Shown here: positions 44,475 to 53,660 of the stretch, one piece after another | Numbering within the stretch: the first letter of the stretch is position 1 | Layout of the letters: every line of letters begins with the position of its first letter | Position numbers and translations under genes: made by a program | The notes under the pieces: generated by a model | The model's database searches: none | Told to the model about the DNA's origin: nothing | What the model saw: the letters and a program-made list of their open reading frames with translations, nothing else | From: PALSA-1316 sp964499365 | Lineage (GTDB): Bacteria > Nitrospirota > Thermodesulfovibrionia > Thermodesulfovibrionales > UBA6898 | NCBI GenBank assembly: GCA_964499365.1 | Contig: CAZCKU010000014.1 | Span: forward strand, 50,156-114,155 | Length of the DNA: 64,000 nt | Reading direction: 5' to 3'

Positions 44475-46099
44475 TCAGCCGGACACCTGTCAGGTCTGCC
44501 GCCCTCAGGGAGGCGGTGCTTTCTCCGGGTGCATGCGGACCTGTTTCCACGGGGGATACGCACCCCCTGCGGAAACAGGCCGGGGCGGGGCGCGAACTGG
44601 CCCGGGAGATTGCTGCGGGACCCGCGGGATATTTCGGCCCCTTTGATTCCCTTACCGCTGAGGCCCGGAAGGCAATCGTGGAAGCTATTGCGCGCGAAGA
44701 CCGCTGGCGCATGCGGGGGCATGAGATCGGCGACTGGCATATCAAGCTGGCGCAGTTCTTTACCGGGGTACGCAGGCCTCTGTCACAACGAGGTTTGACC
44801 GGCCTGTCCCGGCTTGCCGAGGCGCTTGCCCTTGCCTTCCGCAGCGGACCGGCGTTTCTCCTTCACATGCTTTACCGCGGGCTCCTCAGCTGCCACGGGA
44901 GGGCCCCCCTCCCGCAGACGCTGCCGTCCCTGCTCAGCAGGATCGGCCTGGACCCCCGCAACCTCGCGGTCTGCTATGCCCGCAACATGCTTCAGCCGGA
45001 GTCCTACCGCGGATTTCATCACGACGCCGGGCGTCACAATACCTATGGTGTCCTGCTTGGGATAGATCTTCTGCCTGCCGACGGGGGCTTTTGGTATATC
45101 GAAAGCAATCTCGATTTCGGTATGAGCCGCACCCGGGCTGCCCTGTACGACCACGACCCATTTGTAACGAACCTTGTCGACTTTGCCGGCGAGCAGGGAT
45201 ACCGGAACCTCATGGTTGTCCATAAATCGGCATCCCACCTCAATGAGTGCATGGCGCGTCAGTATGCAGAGGAGGCGCGCGCCCGGGGGATCAGGCTCAC
45301 CCTCGTCGAGGACGCATATCTGCCGCCGCAGCCCGGCTGCATACAGAGCTACGGTGTCCCTGCCTGTGTCGGGAATGACACGCTGGTCGTCCGTTCAAAA
45401 TATTACCCGACGAGCCTCGATTACCTGTTTCAGCACAAGAATGCCAGCATCAGGGCCCTGACAGCATACAAACAACACGTTGATGATCCGGCACTGCAGG
45501 TCCCGATGACAGGAAATGAGAGTGTGCTTGAGGACGTCCGTCCGGGAGACCCGTTCCCCAATCTCGTGTATAAGCTTCCGGAGCGGGATGAGGGCAAAGG
45601 CGTCATATTCATCAAGGCCGAGTCCCGGGAACATGCCACGCTGCTCCTTGAAGAAGCGCTCAGGAGAGACCGTCCCCGGGGAATTCTGGGCAGGCTGTAT
45701 GCAATGCTCGAGGATGGCAACGGGCTCTTCCAGCCGTATATCCGTTCGAGCATGCTGCCCGGGCGGAGGCTCTATAAGGTGCGGGCCCACGTCCTGATTT
45801 CTCCGGCTGGCGCCAGATTTCTTTCGGCCCACCGTGTCGTTTCACAGCATGAGGTTCCTCATCAGCTGCCCCTGGGCCTTGTGGAGGACCGAAGGCCGTA
45901 CCTCGTCAATCTCTCCACCAGCTCGAACTATGAACTGGTTCCGCCGGATGAGGAGCAGGCGGTCATCGAGGCTGCGCTCGCAATCGGCAGGGGCCTTTCC
46001 TGGGCTGCTTCCTATGGGTTCCGGACGACTGCCGGGGAGGGTCCTGATGCATCATGGTGCCCGCCGGCCACGGCGTCGGGAGGGGCTATTCTCAAATGA
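44471..46099 (+). CDS. Possible circularly permuted ATP-grasp-like protein
   Basis: This 542-residue protein of uncertain family has segments reminiscent of circularly permuted ATP-grasp proteins. These are GGFWYIESNLDFGMSRTR (carboxylate cluster), LVYKLPERDEGKGVIFIK (nucleotide-binding lysine/glycine region) and a later arginine-rich YKVRAHVLI strand. No signal peptide is visible. It overlaps the exported protein gene and the asparagine-synthase-like gene by 4 bases each. The pairing suggests an amide- or peptide-forming modification of the glycan, which is inference. Confidence 0.5.
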   Translation: MISRTPVRSAALREAVLSPGACGPVSTGDTHPLRKQAGAGRELAREIAAGPAGYFGPFDSLTAEARKAIVEAIAREDRWRMRGHEIGDWHIKLAQFFTGVRRPLSQRGLTGLSRLAEALALAFRSGPAFLLHMLYRGLLSCHGRAPLPQTLPSLLSRIGLDPRNLAVCYARNMLQPESYRGFHHDAGRHNTYGVLLGIDLLPADGGFWYIESNLDFGMSRTRAALYDHDPFVTNLVDFAGEQGYRNLMVVHKSASHLNECMARQYAEEARARGIRLTLVEDAYLPPQPGCIQSYGVPACVGNDTLVVRSKYYPTSLDYLFQHKNASIRALTAYKQHVDDPALQVPMTGNESVLEDVRPGDPFPNLVYKLPERDEGKGVIFIKAESREHATLLLEEALRRDRPRGILGRLYAMLEDGNGLFQPYIRSSMLPGRRLYKVRAHVLISPAGARFLSAHRVVSQHEVPHQLPLGLVEDRRPYLVNLSTSSNYELVPPDEEQAVIEAALAIGRGLSWAASYGFRTTAGEGPDASWCPPATASGGAILK

Positions 46100-47940
46100 C
46101 AGGCACGATGGATCAGGGAAGGCGCCGGAACCATCTGCCCGGCTGGCTTGCTATTGCCGGTGATACCGGGGGCCGGCAGGAGGCAGAGACAAGGAGCAAA
46201 GTTGCCGCCGGACTCGATGCCTTTGACGAAGACTACGGTTCAGTCAGGGAGATAACCATGGTCACGGGCCTCTGCTTTGGATTCAGGCGGCCCCTCGAGC
46301 CTCTGCCGATGACGACCTGGTCGCTCTGCACTGCAGGAGGGCAGACCTGCTTTCTCGAGGGGGTGTTCTATGACGATTACCTCTCCCACTGCCCGGCACC
46401 GGGTGAGGACAGGAAACTCTCGGCACTCGTTCTCGGGCAGTTCCGTGAGACCGGAAAACGCGCCCTGGAGCTGTTGAATGGTTCGTTCTCGGGATTTATC
46501 TTTGACCATGCCTCTGCAAGACTCATCACCTTTGTCGACCGTCTCGGGGTCCATGTGCTCTACTGGTCGCAGGAAGGAGCTGCGGTGACCGTCTCTTCGA
46601 ACCTGGCAGCCTTCAGACGTCTGAAGGCCCTTGCCCTGGATGAACCTGCCGCGCTTCAGTTTCTGACGATAGGTTTTCCGGTCGACGACAGGACACTGTT
46701 GAAGGATGTGATGATCCAGCGTCCCTGTACCATGAATATCTTCCACGGCACCACCCGCCAGATGGTGCGTTACTGGGACCTTCCGGAGAGGATGCAGGAG
46801 CGTTCTCTGGAGGACTGCGTTGAGATGATCAGCCGGGCGGTTGAGGACCATGTCTCTGCACTGTATGAAAGGACACGCCGGAAGGTCAGCCTCGGTATAT
46901 CCGGAGGACACGACTCGAGGGTTGTCCTGAGTGCCCTGGCCAGCAGGGAAGTCCCTTTTGAGCCGATGCTCTGGAAAGATGGGAACTTCAACGATGTCGT
47001 TGTAACAAAACTCTGCTCTTTGCTCGGAAAGGAGCCGCTCATGATCAATGGTGCCACCGACGAAGAGCGGGAGGTCATGCAGAAGAGCATCTTCAGATAT
47101 TCGGACGGCACCTATCTGCATGCATACGGCTTCATCAGGCTGGCGCGGAACTGTTTTGAGAGAGACGTTGACAGCCTGCTGCTCGGATTTTCGGGCGACA
47201 GAATCAGCGGGGGTCTGACGATTCCCGCTCCCCGGTATTTGAGGGGCGTTGAAGAACTTGCGGGCTGCACCCTGAAGGCACAGATGGAACTGCTTTCCTT
47301 CGCTGACGCAGAGACCGTGCTGAAGGCGCCGGGCAGGGGCCTGGCCGGGACGGCGCAGTCGGAGTGGCTGTACAGTTTTGTCCGGGAAGGTGGTCATGCA
47401 CATCTTGCCGATGTTGCGATCTGGCAGGGTTTTGCGAACCGGAACCTCAAGAGGGTACGGTTTTCTATGATGCCGGCAAAACAGTACGTGCAGCCGGTCT
47501 TCCCCTATCTGGACAGCAGGGTGCTGGCCGCGTACATGAGCATGCCGGTAAAGTATCTCCACAACCAGAAGGCCCACTGCTATGCCGGGTTCCACCGTAT
47601 CAGGGAGTTCGGAGACTACCGTGCCTGCAGCTACCCCCTGCCGCTGAAGAACGAGGCGAGGTTCCCGTCGGCCCTGCACCTGGCGAGAGTATCCCGGCAG
47701 GTGATAAAAGATATCCTTCCGGCGTTTGGTTCGTCACGTCGCAAAGACCGGCTCGGCGCTGTCCATTCCAGACTTATGGCCGAACTGCTGCAGTCTCCGC
47801 TTTTCGATCAGACGGCCCTCAGGTCCCTGGTCCTCACCGGCAGGGTAGGGCCCAGAGATATACATAAAATGCATACCCTGAGCAGATTTCATGATTATTA
47901 CGTTCTCGGGAATACCGCATTTGTGTCGGGGATGTCATGA
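46096..47940 (+). CDS. Asparagine-synthase-like amidotransferase without N-terminal Cys
   Basis: This 614-residue protein has an N-terminal Ntn-like half and a C-terminal asparagine-synthase ATP-pyrophosphatase half with the PP-loop SLGISGGHDSR. The glutaminase nucleophile Cys2 of class II amidotransferases is absent (the chain starts MTGTMD), so glutamine use is doubtful. Related proteins such as WbpS amidate uronic acids in O-antigen, matching the GlcNAc(3NAc)A pathway in this window. ATG 46096 overlaps the preceding stop. Confidence 0.75.
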   Translation: MTGTMDQGRRRNHLPGWLAIAGDTGGRQEAETRSKVAAGLDAFDEDYGSVREITMVTGLCFGFRRPLEPLPMTTWSLCTAGGQTCFLEGVFYDDYLSHCPAPGEDRKLSALVLGQFRETGKRALELLNGSFSGFIFDHASARLITFVDRLGVHVLYWSQEGAAVTVSSNLAAFRRLKALALDEPAALQFLTIGFPVDDRTLLKDVMIQRPCTMNIFHGTTRQMVRYWDLPERMQERSLEDCVEMISRAVEDHVSALYERTRRKVSLGISGGHDSRVVLSALASREVPFEPMLWKDGNFNDVVVTKLCSLLGKEPLMINGATDEEREVMQKSIFRYSDGTYLHAYGFIRLARNCFERDVDSLLLGFSGDRISGGLTIPAPRYLRGVEELAGCTLKAQMELLSFADAETVLKAPGRGLAGTAQSEWLYSFVREGGHAHLADVAIWQGFANRNLKRVRFSMMPAKQYVQPVFPYLDSRVLAAYMSMPVKYLHNQKAHCYAGFHRIREFGDYRACSYPLPLKNEARFPSALHLARVSRQVIKDILPAFGSSRRKDRLGAVHSRLMAELLQSPLFDQTALRSLVLTGRVGPRDIHKMHTLSRFHDYYVLGNTAFVSGMS

Positions 47941-49169
47941 AGATCCTTGCCATTGCTGCCTCGTATCCCTATGAGGAGTTTCCCTTCTCGGGGATTTTCA
48001 ACGAGAAGTGCGTGACGGCACTCCACGATCTCTGCGGCTATGTTGAGGTCCTGGCGCCGAGACCGTACGTCCCGGCATTTCTTGCGCTGAAGCCCCGGTG
48101 GAAGATGTACTCACGTATCGCCGGATCCGAAACCAGAAACGGCATCTCAATCAATCGTCCGCCCGTTGTCCAGATTCCCGGAGTCGGGGGATCTTTCTGG
48201 TATGACCGCGGGGCCTATCTGGCCTGTGCCGGACAGGCGAGGAGGCTGCATCGCACTGCCGGGTTTGACGCGATCGTCTCCTTTGATCTGCTCGGTGCCG
48301 GCGGTCTGGCATGGCAGATCGGCAAGGACCTGGGGATCCCGGCCTGTGGCTGGGCCTTCGGGAGTGATGTGCGTGTTGCTGCATCAAGCTCGGACGGCAG
48401 ATCGGTCTGCCGCGCCCTCAGGAACCTTGATCTTGTTTTCTACCAGAGCGCCGAACTCCGCCAGAAGGCCGCAGCCCTGCTTGAGAGGCAGGCTGGAGAA
48501 ATGCCGCCGGATAGACATGTGGTGTTGCCCCACGGGATCCCGGTCCCTGCCGCGTTGCCCGGGACGGACCGCCGGGAGGACAGGCGAAGGCGCTGGGGGG
48601 TGTCTGCAGGTGACGTCGTTGTTTTGAGCGTCGGCAGAGTTACCGGCCAAAAGGGCAGTTTTGACCTTCTCGATGCTGCTGCGCATGCACTCGAACTGAA
48701 CCCTGAGATGACGTTTCTGTTTGTGGGATCAATGCCGGCCTTCGATGAAAGCGCACTGGTGCAGGAGAGGGCAGCATCCGACCCGCGGCTGAGGGACAAG
48801 GTAAAGGTATTGCCTCCCTGCAGTCCCGGGGAGATCTGGGAGGTCCTTTCCGGGGCAGACATCTTTGCCTTTGCCAGTCATAACGAAGGTATGCCGAACA
48901 GTCTTCTGGAGGCGATGGCTGCCGGGCTGCCGGCAGTTGCCTTCGGCATCCCGGCGGTGCGTGAGCTTGATGGGGGGACGTCGTCGCTGAGCATCATCGA
49001 GCCCTTCGATACAGGACATTTTGGCCGGGAGATCGCCGAACTGGCTGCATCGCGTGACAAGAGAAGACATGCCGGGGAGAAAGGAAGAAGGCGCGTGCTT
49101 CGGGAGTTCCGGATCGAGAAGAATATGGCAGAGGCGCTCGTGATGATCGAAAGACTGGTTCGGGAATGA
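47937..49169 (+). CDS. Glycosyltransferase family 4
   Basis: This 410-residue GT-B enzyme has AASYPYEEFPFSGIFNEK at the start and a donor-binding half with VGRVTGQKGSFDLLDAA and HNEGMPNSLLEAMAAG. It is predicted to be a cytoplasmic, retaining transferase for the repeat unit. It is coupled by ATGA to the amidotransferase-like gene. Confidence 0.88.
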   Translation: MKILAIAASYPYEEFPFSGIFNEKCVTALHDLCGYVEVLAPRPYVPAFLALKPRWKMYSRIAGSETRNGISINRPPVVQIPGVGGSFWYDRGAYLACAGQARRLHRTAGFDAIVSFDLLGAGGLAWQIGKDLGIPACGWAFGSDVRVAASSSDGRSVCRALRNLDLVFYQSAELRQKAAALLERQAGEMPPDRHVVLPHGIPVPAALPGTDRREDRRRRWGVSAGDVVVLSVGRVTGQKGSFDLLDAAAHALELNPEMTFLFVGSMPAFDESALVQERAASDPRLRDKVKVLPPCSPGEIWEVLSGADIFAFASHNEGMPNSLLEAMAAGLPAVAFGIPAVRELDGGTSSLSIIEPFDTGHFGREIAELAASRDKRRHAGEKGRRRVLREFRIEKNMAEALVMIERLVRE

Positions 49170-49194
49170 TCCTTGCAACGAAAAGGATATGCGT

Positions 49195-50061
49195 ATGACA
49201 AAAAAACTGATCATCAATGCCGACGGGTTCGGCTTCGGTCCGGGTGCGACGCAGGGTATCCTTGACGCGCTCGAAGAAGGGAAGGTCATCACGAGTGTGA
49301 GTGTGAACGCAAATTTCCCCGATGCAGGCAGGATTCGGGAGGTTGTACAGAAGTACCCGAAGGTGAGCATCGGGGTGCACCTGAACCCCATGGTCGGCAG
49401 GCCATGCCTTCCTCCTGAGGACGTCCCCTCACTCGTGGGAGCCGACGGTTGCCTGCAGGGGCCCCGGTTCCCCGGGCTGCTGAAGAAGGGGCAGATTTCG
49501 ATGCTCGAGCTGGAGAGGGAGTTCGAGGCCCAGATCGCCGTCGTGAGAGGTCTTGTCGGCGACCGCCTGACACATCTCGATTCTCAGGCCAACAGCCACC
49601 TGAACTATTTTGATCTTTTTATAAAACTTGCAAAGAAGTCAGACATCCTGCGTATGAGGAATAATGCGTCCATGATCTGCCTTGAGTCAGCTGACCCCCT
49701 TCTTTCACGCTCGCTGGCATATCTGCGCAGGCCCCATGTCTGTGCAGCGCACGGCTATCGCAGATACCAGATGCAGAAGGCGAGGCAGAGCGGACTGCGG
49801 ATGGCCGATGCCCTGATTACCGTGGGCTATGCCGGCACCGGGAACAAGACGGAGCCCGGAAACTGGACCAGGATCCTGCGCAATATTCCCGAGGGTACAT
49901 TCGAGGTCTATTGCCATCCCGCCTACCCGGACGAAACCCTGCAGCACTGGGCAGTATACTGCGACGAGAGAAGGCGTGAGCTCGAAATCCTGCGAAAACA
50001 GTGGCTTGCCGAGGAGGCCCGGGCAGCAGGTGTTCAACTGATCACTTTCCGCGATATCTAG
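49195..50061 (+). CDS. ChbG/HpnK (YdjC) family deacetylase, paralog 1
   Basis: This 288-residue YdjC-fold protein begins KKLIINADGFGFG. Further metal-site regions are IGVHLNPMVGRP and LTHLDSQANSH. The family consensus NADDFG is NADGFG here, so the second Asp, a likely metal ligand, is missing. It may have altered chemistry. ATG 49195 is favoured, with AAAAGGAT upstream; ATG 49189 is too close to that site. A second copy with the same change is at 52764. Confidence 0.8.
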   Translation: MTKKLIINADGFGFGPGATQGILDALEEGKVITSVSVNANFPDAGRIREVVQKYPKVSIGVHLNPMVGRPCLPPEDVPSLVGADGCLQGPRFPGLLKKGQISMLELEREFEAQIAVVRGLVGDRLTHLDSQANSHLNYFDLFIKLAKKSDILRMRNNASMICLESADPLLSRSLAYLRRPHVCAAHGYRRYQMQKARQSGLRMADALITVGYAGTGNKTEPGNWTRILRNIPEGTFEVYCHPAYPDETLQHWAVYCDERRRELEILRKQWLAEEARAAGVQLITFRDI

Positions 50062-50090
50062 CATGTGCAACAGGGACGATAGGGTGATAT

Positions 50091-51533
50091 ATGGCCGCTA
50101 TGCATGACTGGAAGATGGAGCTATACTGGAGAATGCCGGTACGTCTTCAGGAGGCTGTCCTCGGCCTCTATGCCAGGTACCTCGAGGCGATCTATTACGG
50201 CCCGCAGTACAGGGAATGGAAGGAGTGGCTGCAGGAATGGCCGAACTGGTCATCTGCCTTCATCGAGGAATGGAAACAGGCGCAGCTCCGGTACATCATC
50301 AGGCTGGCGGCAACACAGGTCCCCTACTACCGGAAGAGTTTTCAGGGCCGGGACTGGCAGAAGGTCAGGTCAGAGGCGGATCTCCACCTGCTGCCGATCC
50401 TCGATAAGCAGGATATCCGGCAGCATGAAAAGGCCTTCATTGCCGACGGCATCAATCCGAAGTCGCTCTGGATGCAGAAGACCAGCGGGACGACCGGTAC
50501 GTCACTGAAGGTATACTGGACAAAGGCGATGACGCAGAAATTATGGGCAGTTGACGAGGTGCTGGTAAGGGGCGTAGCAGGGGTTTCGCAGCAGATGCCC
50601 CGGGCCATGATGGGAGGCCGTCCCGTTGTGCGGGGTGCTGCTGCCCACGGCCCTTACTGGCGCTTCAACAGGCGGTGGCGTCAGCTCTATTGTTCCAGCT
50701 ATCACATTTCCCGGGAGACCGCCCCGGAATATGTCAGGGCCCTGCGGAAGTACGGCAGTCAATGGCTCACCGGCTACGGCTCCGCCATCGCGGCCCTTGC
50801 AGACAGCGCGATGAAGAACGGCACCGAGGCCTGTCCGCTCACCTCGGTGATCGTAAGCGGGGATACCCTGCTTGACGAGATGCGGCATTGCATCGAGACC
50901 TTCTTCCGCTGCAAATGCTTTGATCAGTACGGACAGACCGAGGGTGTGGGGGCAGGCATGGAATGTGCCCGCGGACAGATGCATGTCATCCCGATGGTCG
51001 GCATTATCGAGATCCTCAATGAAGACGGCGCACCCTGCAGGCCCGGAGAGGTGGGGCAGGTGGTTGCGACCGGACTGCTCAACGATGCGATGCCCTTGAT
51101 CCGCTATCGTCTCGGCGATTTTGCCGCATGGAACGAGGGGCAGGGCTGCCGCTGCGGCAACACTGCCCCGGTCCTGACAAGGCTGGAGGGGCGTGTGGAT
51201 GATTACCTGGTCACTGCGGACGGCAGGAAGATCGGCAGGCTCTCGACAGCGATGAAACGAAGCCCGTCGATACACTCTGCCCAGATCGTGCAGGACAGAC
51301 CGGGGCATGCCTTTCTCCTGGTAAGACCGGGGGACGGGTATGTAACGGGCCATGCCCGCGATGTTTGTGACGACATCAGGGAAAGGATAGGGACATTTTC
51401 GATAGAGGTCCTGGAGGTGCCGGAAATCCCGAAGACCACCCAGGGTAAAACATCACTGGTCGTGCGGCTTGAAGACCGGCCGGCCATGAGGGGAATCTAT
51501 GAGCAGATACTCGGTAACGGACATGCCTGCTGA
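50091..51533 (+). CDS. PaaK/CapK-like AMP-forming ligase family protein
   Basis: This 480-residue adenylate-forming enzyme has the phosphate-binding TSGTTGTSLKVYW, then DQYGQTEGVG and RLGDFAAW. CapK-type members occur widely in capsule clusters, where they probably activate an acyl or amino acid group for glycan decoration; the substrate is unknown. AGGGTGAT lies before ATG 50091. Its 3' end overlaps the next gene by 35 bases. Confidence 0.82.
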   Translation: MAAMHDWKMELYWRMPVRLQEAVLGLYARYLEAIYYGPQYREWKEWLQEWPNWSSAFIEEWKQAQLRYIIRLAATQVPYYRKSFQGRDWQKVRSEADLHLLPILDKQDIRQHEKAFIADGINPKSLWMQKTSGTTGTSLKVYWTKAMTQKLWAVDEVLVRGVAGVSQQMPRAMMGGRPVVRGAAAHGPYWRFNRRWRQLYCSSYHISRETAPEYVRALRKYGSQWLTGYGSAIAALADSAMKNGTEACPLTSVIVSGDTLLDEMRHCIETFFRCKCFDQYGQTEGVGAGMECARGQMHVIPMVGIIEILNEDGAPCRPGEVGQVVATGLLNDAMPLIRYRLGDFAAWNEGQGCRCGNTAPVLTRLEGRVDDYLVTADGRKIGRLSTAMKRSPSIHSAQIVQDRPGHAFLLVRPGDGYVTGHARDVCDDIRERIGTFSIEVLEVPEIPKTTQGKTSLVVRLEDRPAMRGIYEQILGNGHAC

Positions 51534-52767
51534 AGCCGAAAAGACGGGAGGAGGCACGGGCGTGGGGGGCTCAGACCTCTCCGGCAGGCCGGAGCTGAAC
51601 GGCGTCAGGGTGGTGGTCATGACCTCGGGGCATGAGGCGACGGACCACCGGGTGCATAACAAACTGGCATGCAGCCTCAAGAGGATGGGGGCCGACGTGA
51701 CGGTCGTGGGCTATCTCGAGCACCCCGATCCCGGTGATGTGGCGATCGTGAAGATTCCGAAGGCGGCCACACGGCTGCAGCGCTTTCTCCTGCAGCCCTG
51801 GCGCTGTTTATGGGCTGTTCGTGCTTATCACCCAGATGTCATCCATTTCCATGATGCCGAGATGCTAATGACCCTGCCGCTGCTCCGGATGTTTCGGTCC
51901 CGCTGCAGGCTTGTCTACGATGTCCATGAGGACTTTGCCAATCTCATGCTGATCAGGGACTGGCTGCCTGCGCCTCTGAAGGGGGCCGCCCGCATACTGA
52001 TCGAGATGATCGAAAAAAGGCTGTCACTCCTGGCCCATGCGGTCGTCGGCGTCACACCGCCCCTGACCGGGAAGTTCCGCAACAGAAACAGGATATCCGC
52101 CTACAACTTTATTACGGCTGACTTCTTTGAAGAAGCCCTGAAAGTATCCCGCCCGCCTGCGGCACGGGAGTATGACCTGGTGCATCTCGGGACCCTCAAT
52201 CAGCGACGCGGTCTCTTCCTCGCTGAGCTGCTTGCGCGGTTTCATGAAGCGCGGCCCGGGGGAAAGTCCCTGATCATCGGGGCCCCGCCCGACGTCGCGA
52301 AGGTGCTGCGGCCGCAGCTTCCCCGCAACTGTGTCCTGCGCGTAGAAGTCCCGCACAAGGAAATTCCTGAACTGCTCGGAAATGCAAAGATCGGTCTGGA
52401 CATCCACCCATGGCAGGGGACACATCTGGATGTTGCCTTCCCGGTAAAAATAGCCGAGTATATGGCCTCGGAATGCGCTGTTGTTTCTTCATCCATGCCG
52501 GTGCTGGAGACGATCCTTGACAGCGGCGGAAGAAGGCCGGGTGGGATCAGGATCATAGCGGGCGGCCGTCCTGAGGACTATGCGTCAGCGGCCCTCGGGT
52601 TGCTCGATGACGTTGACTCCGGATACCGGCCCGGAAGCGGCCTGCGGGCATTTGCCCTGCAGCATATGCTCTGGGACCGGGAGGCAGGGAAGATCGGAAG
52701 GCTTTATCTGGACCTGCTGGGTAATCCGGATCAGTATGGCGCGGCGGACGCGAAGGCGGGGATATGA
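51499..52767 (+). CDS. Glycosyltransferase family 4
   Basis: This 422-residue GT-B enzyme has VVVMTSGHEATDHRVHNKLA, VYDVHEDFANLM and a donor-binding segment around KIAEYMASECAVVSS. The N-terminal 35 residues are Gly-rich and low in conservation, so ATG 51523 is an alternative start. It is linked by ATGA to the second ChbG-like gene. Confidence 0.83.
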   Translation: MSRYSVTDMPAEAEKTGGGTGVGGSDLSGRPELNGVRVVVMTSGHEATDHRVHNKLACSLKRMGADVTVVGYLEHPDPGDVAIVKIPKAATRLQRFLLQPWRCLWAVRAYHPDVIHFHDAEMLMTLPLLRMFRSRCRLVYDVHEDFANLMLIRDWLPAPLKGAARILIEMIEKRLSLLAHAVVGVTPPLTGKFRNRNRISAYNFITADFFEEALKVSRPPAAREYDLVHLGTLNQRRGLFLAELLARFHEARPGGKSLIIGAPPDVAKVLRPQLPRNCVLRVEVPHKEIPELLGNAKIGLDIHPWQGTHLDVAFPVKIAEYMASECAVVSSSMPVLETILDSGGRRPGGIRIIAGGRPEDYASAALGLLDDVDSGYRPGSGLRAFALQHMLWDREAGKIGRLYLDLLGNPDQYGAADAKAGI

Positions 52768-53660
52768 ATGCGATGCGCAGCCTGATTATGAACGCAGACG
52801 GATACGGGTTTACGCAGGGGATCAGCCGCGCCATCGAGGAATGCATCGGATTCGGCACGGTGAGGAGCATATCGGCAAATGTGAACTTTGCCGCTGCCGA
52901 AGCCCTTTCTGATCTGGTGGACAAATACCCGGATCTTTCGGTCGGCTGCCATATCAATCCGGTTGTCGGCAGGCCGGTGCTCGAGCCTTCGAAGGTGCCG
53001 AGCCTGCTGGATGAAAACGGCGAGTTTCTCTATAAGGAGTTCAGCAGGCGCGTGGTGTCAGGCCGGATCCGGATGGAAGAACTGCGCGACGAGATGACGG
53101 CACAGGTCCGGAAGACCAGAGAACTGGCCGGCGCGGCCTTCTCCCACCTGGATTTTCATATGGGGCTGCACCGCCTGCCGCAGGTTTACGGTGTTTTTCT
53201 CGATGTGGCCGAGAGGAGCGGTGTCGGGAGGATCCGCACGCACCGGTATCTCATGGGCATGGAGAGCCGTTCGCCGCGGCTGCGACATATGGTCCATATG
53301 TTCGAAAGTCCGACGAGACTTCCCAAGTATGGCTGGAATCTCTGGCTGAGGCACCGGGCCCTGCTGCGGGGGCTGGCCATGCCGGACCGCTGGGTGGGGA
53401 TAACAGACATGGCAGATGAGCCGGACAGGATATCCGTGCGGAACTATATGACGATGCTGGGGAATCTGCCGGAGGGTTTCAGCGAATTTGTCGCGCATCC
53501 GGGATACATCGATGAAGACCTGATGCGATGGTCTACGTATCACGGGCAGCGCCTGAGGGAACTGGGCGTGCTCCTGAGCAGGGAGTTCAGAGAGGCACTG
53601 GCTGCATCCGGGGTGCGTCTTGCGGGGTATCGGGATATCCCGCTTCGCAGGAGGTTCTGA
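52764..53660 (+). CDS. ChbG/HpnK (YdjC) family deacetylase, paralog 2
   Basis: This 298-residue paralog of the protein at 49195 begins RSLIMNADGYGFT and has VGCHINPVVGRP and SHLDFHMGLH. It also has Gly where the family normally has the second Asp of NADDFG. Both copies share GLLK or related central segments and sit one or two genes apart, each next to a GT4 gene. They may act on two sugars of the same polymer. The stop overlaps the next start (TGATG). Confidence 0.8.
   Translation: MNAMRSLIMNADGYGFTQGISRAIEECIGFGTVRSISANVNFAAAEALSDLVDKYPDLSVGCHINPVVGRPVLEPSKVPSLLDENGEFLYKEFSRRVVSGRIRMEELRDEMTAQVRKTRELAGAAFSHLDFHMGLHRLPQVYGVFLDVAERSGVGRIRTHRYLMGMESRSPRLRHMVHMFESPTRLPKYGWNLWLRHRALLRGLAMPDRWVGITDMADEPDRISVRNYMTMLGNLPEGFSEFVAHPGYIDEDLMRWSTYHGQRLRELGVLLSREFREALAASGVRLAGYRDIPLRRRF

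Noticed and set aside
46240..47679. A 479-codon minus-strand open frame opposite the asparagine-synthase-like gene
   Set aside because: The + strand gene has clear family motifs and overlapping junctions; the antisense frame shows none.
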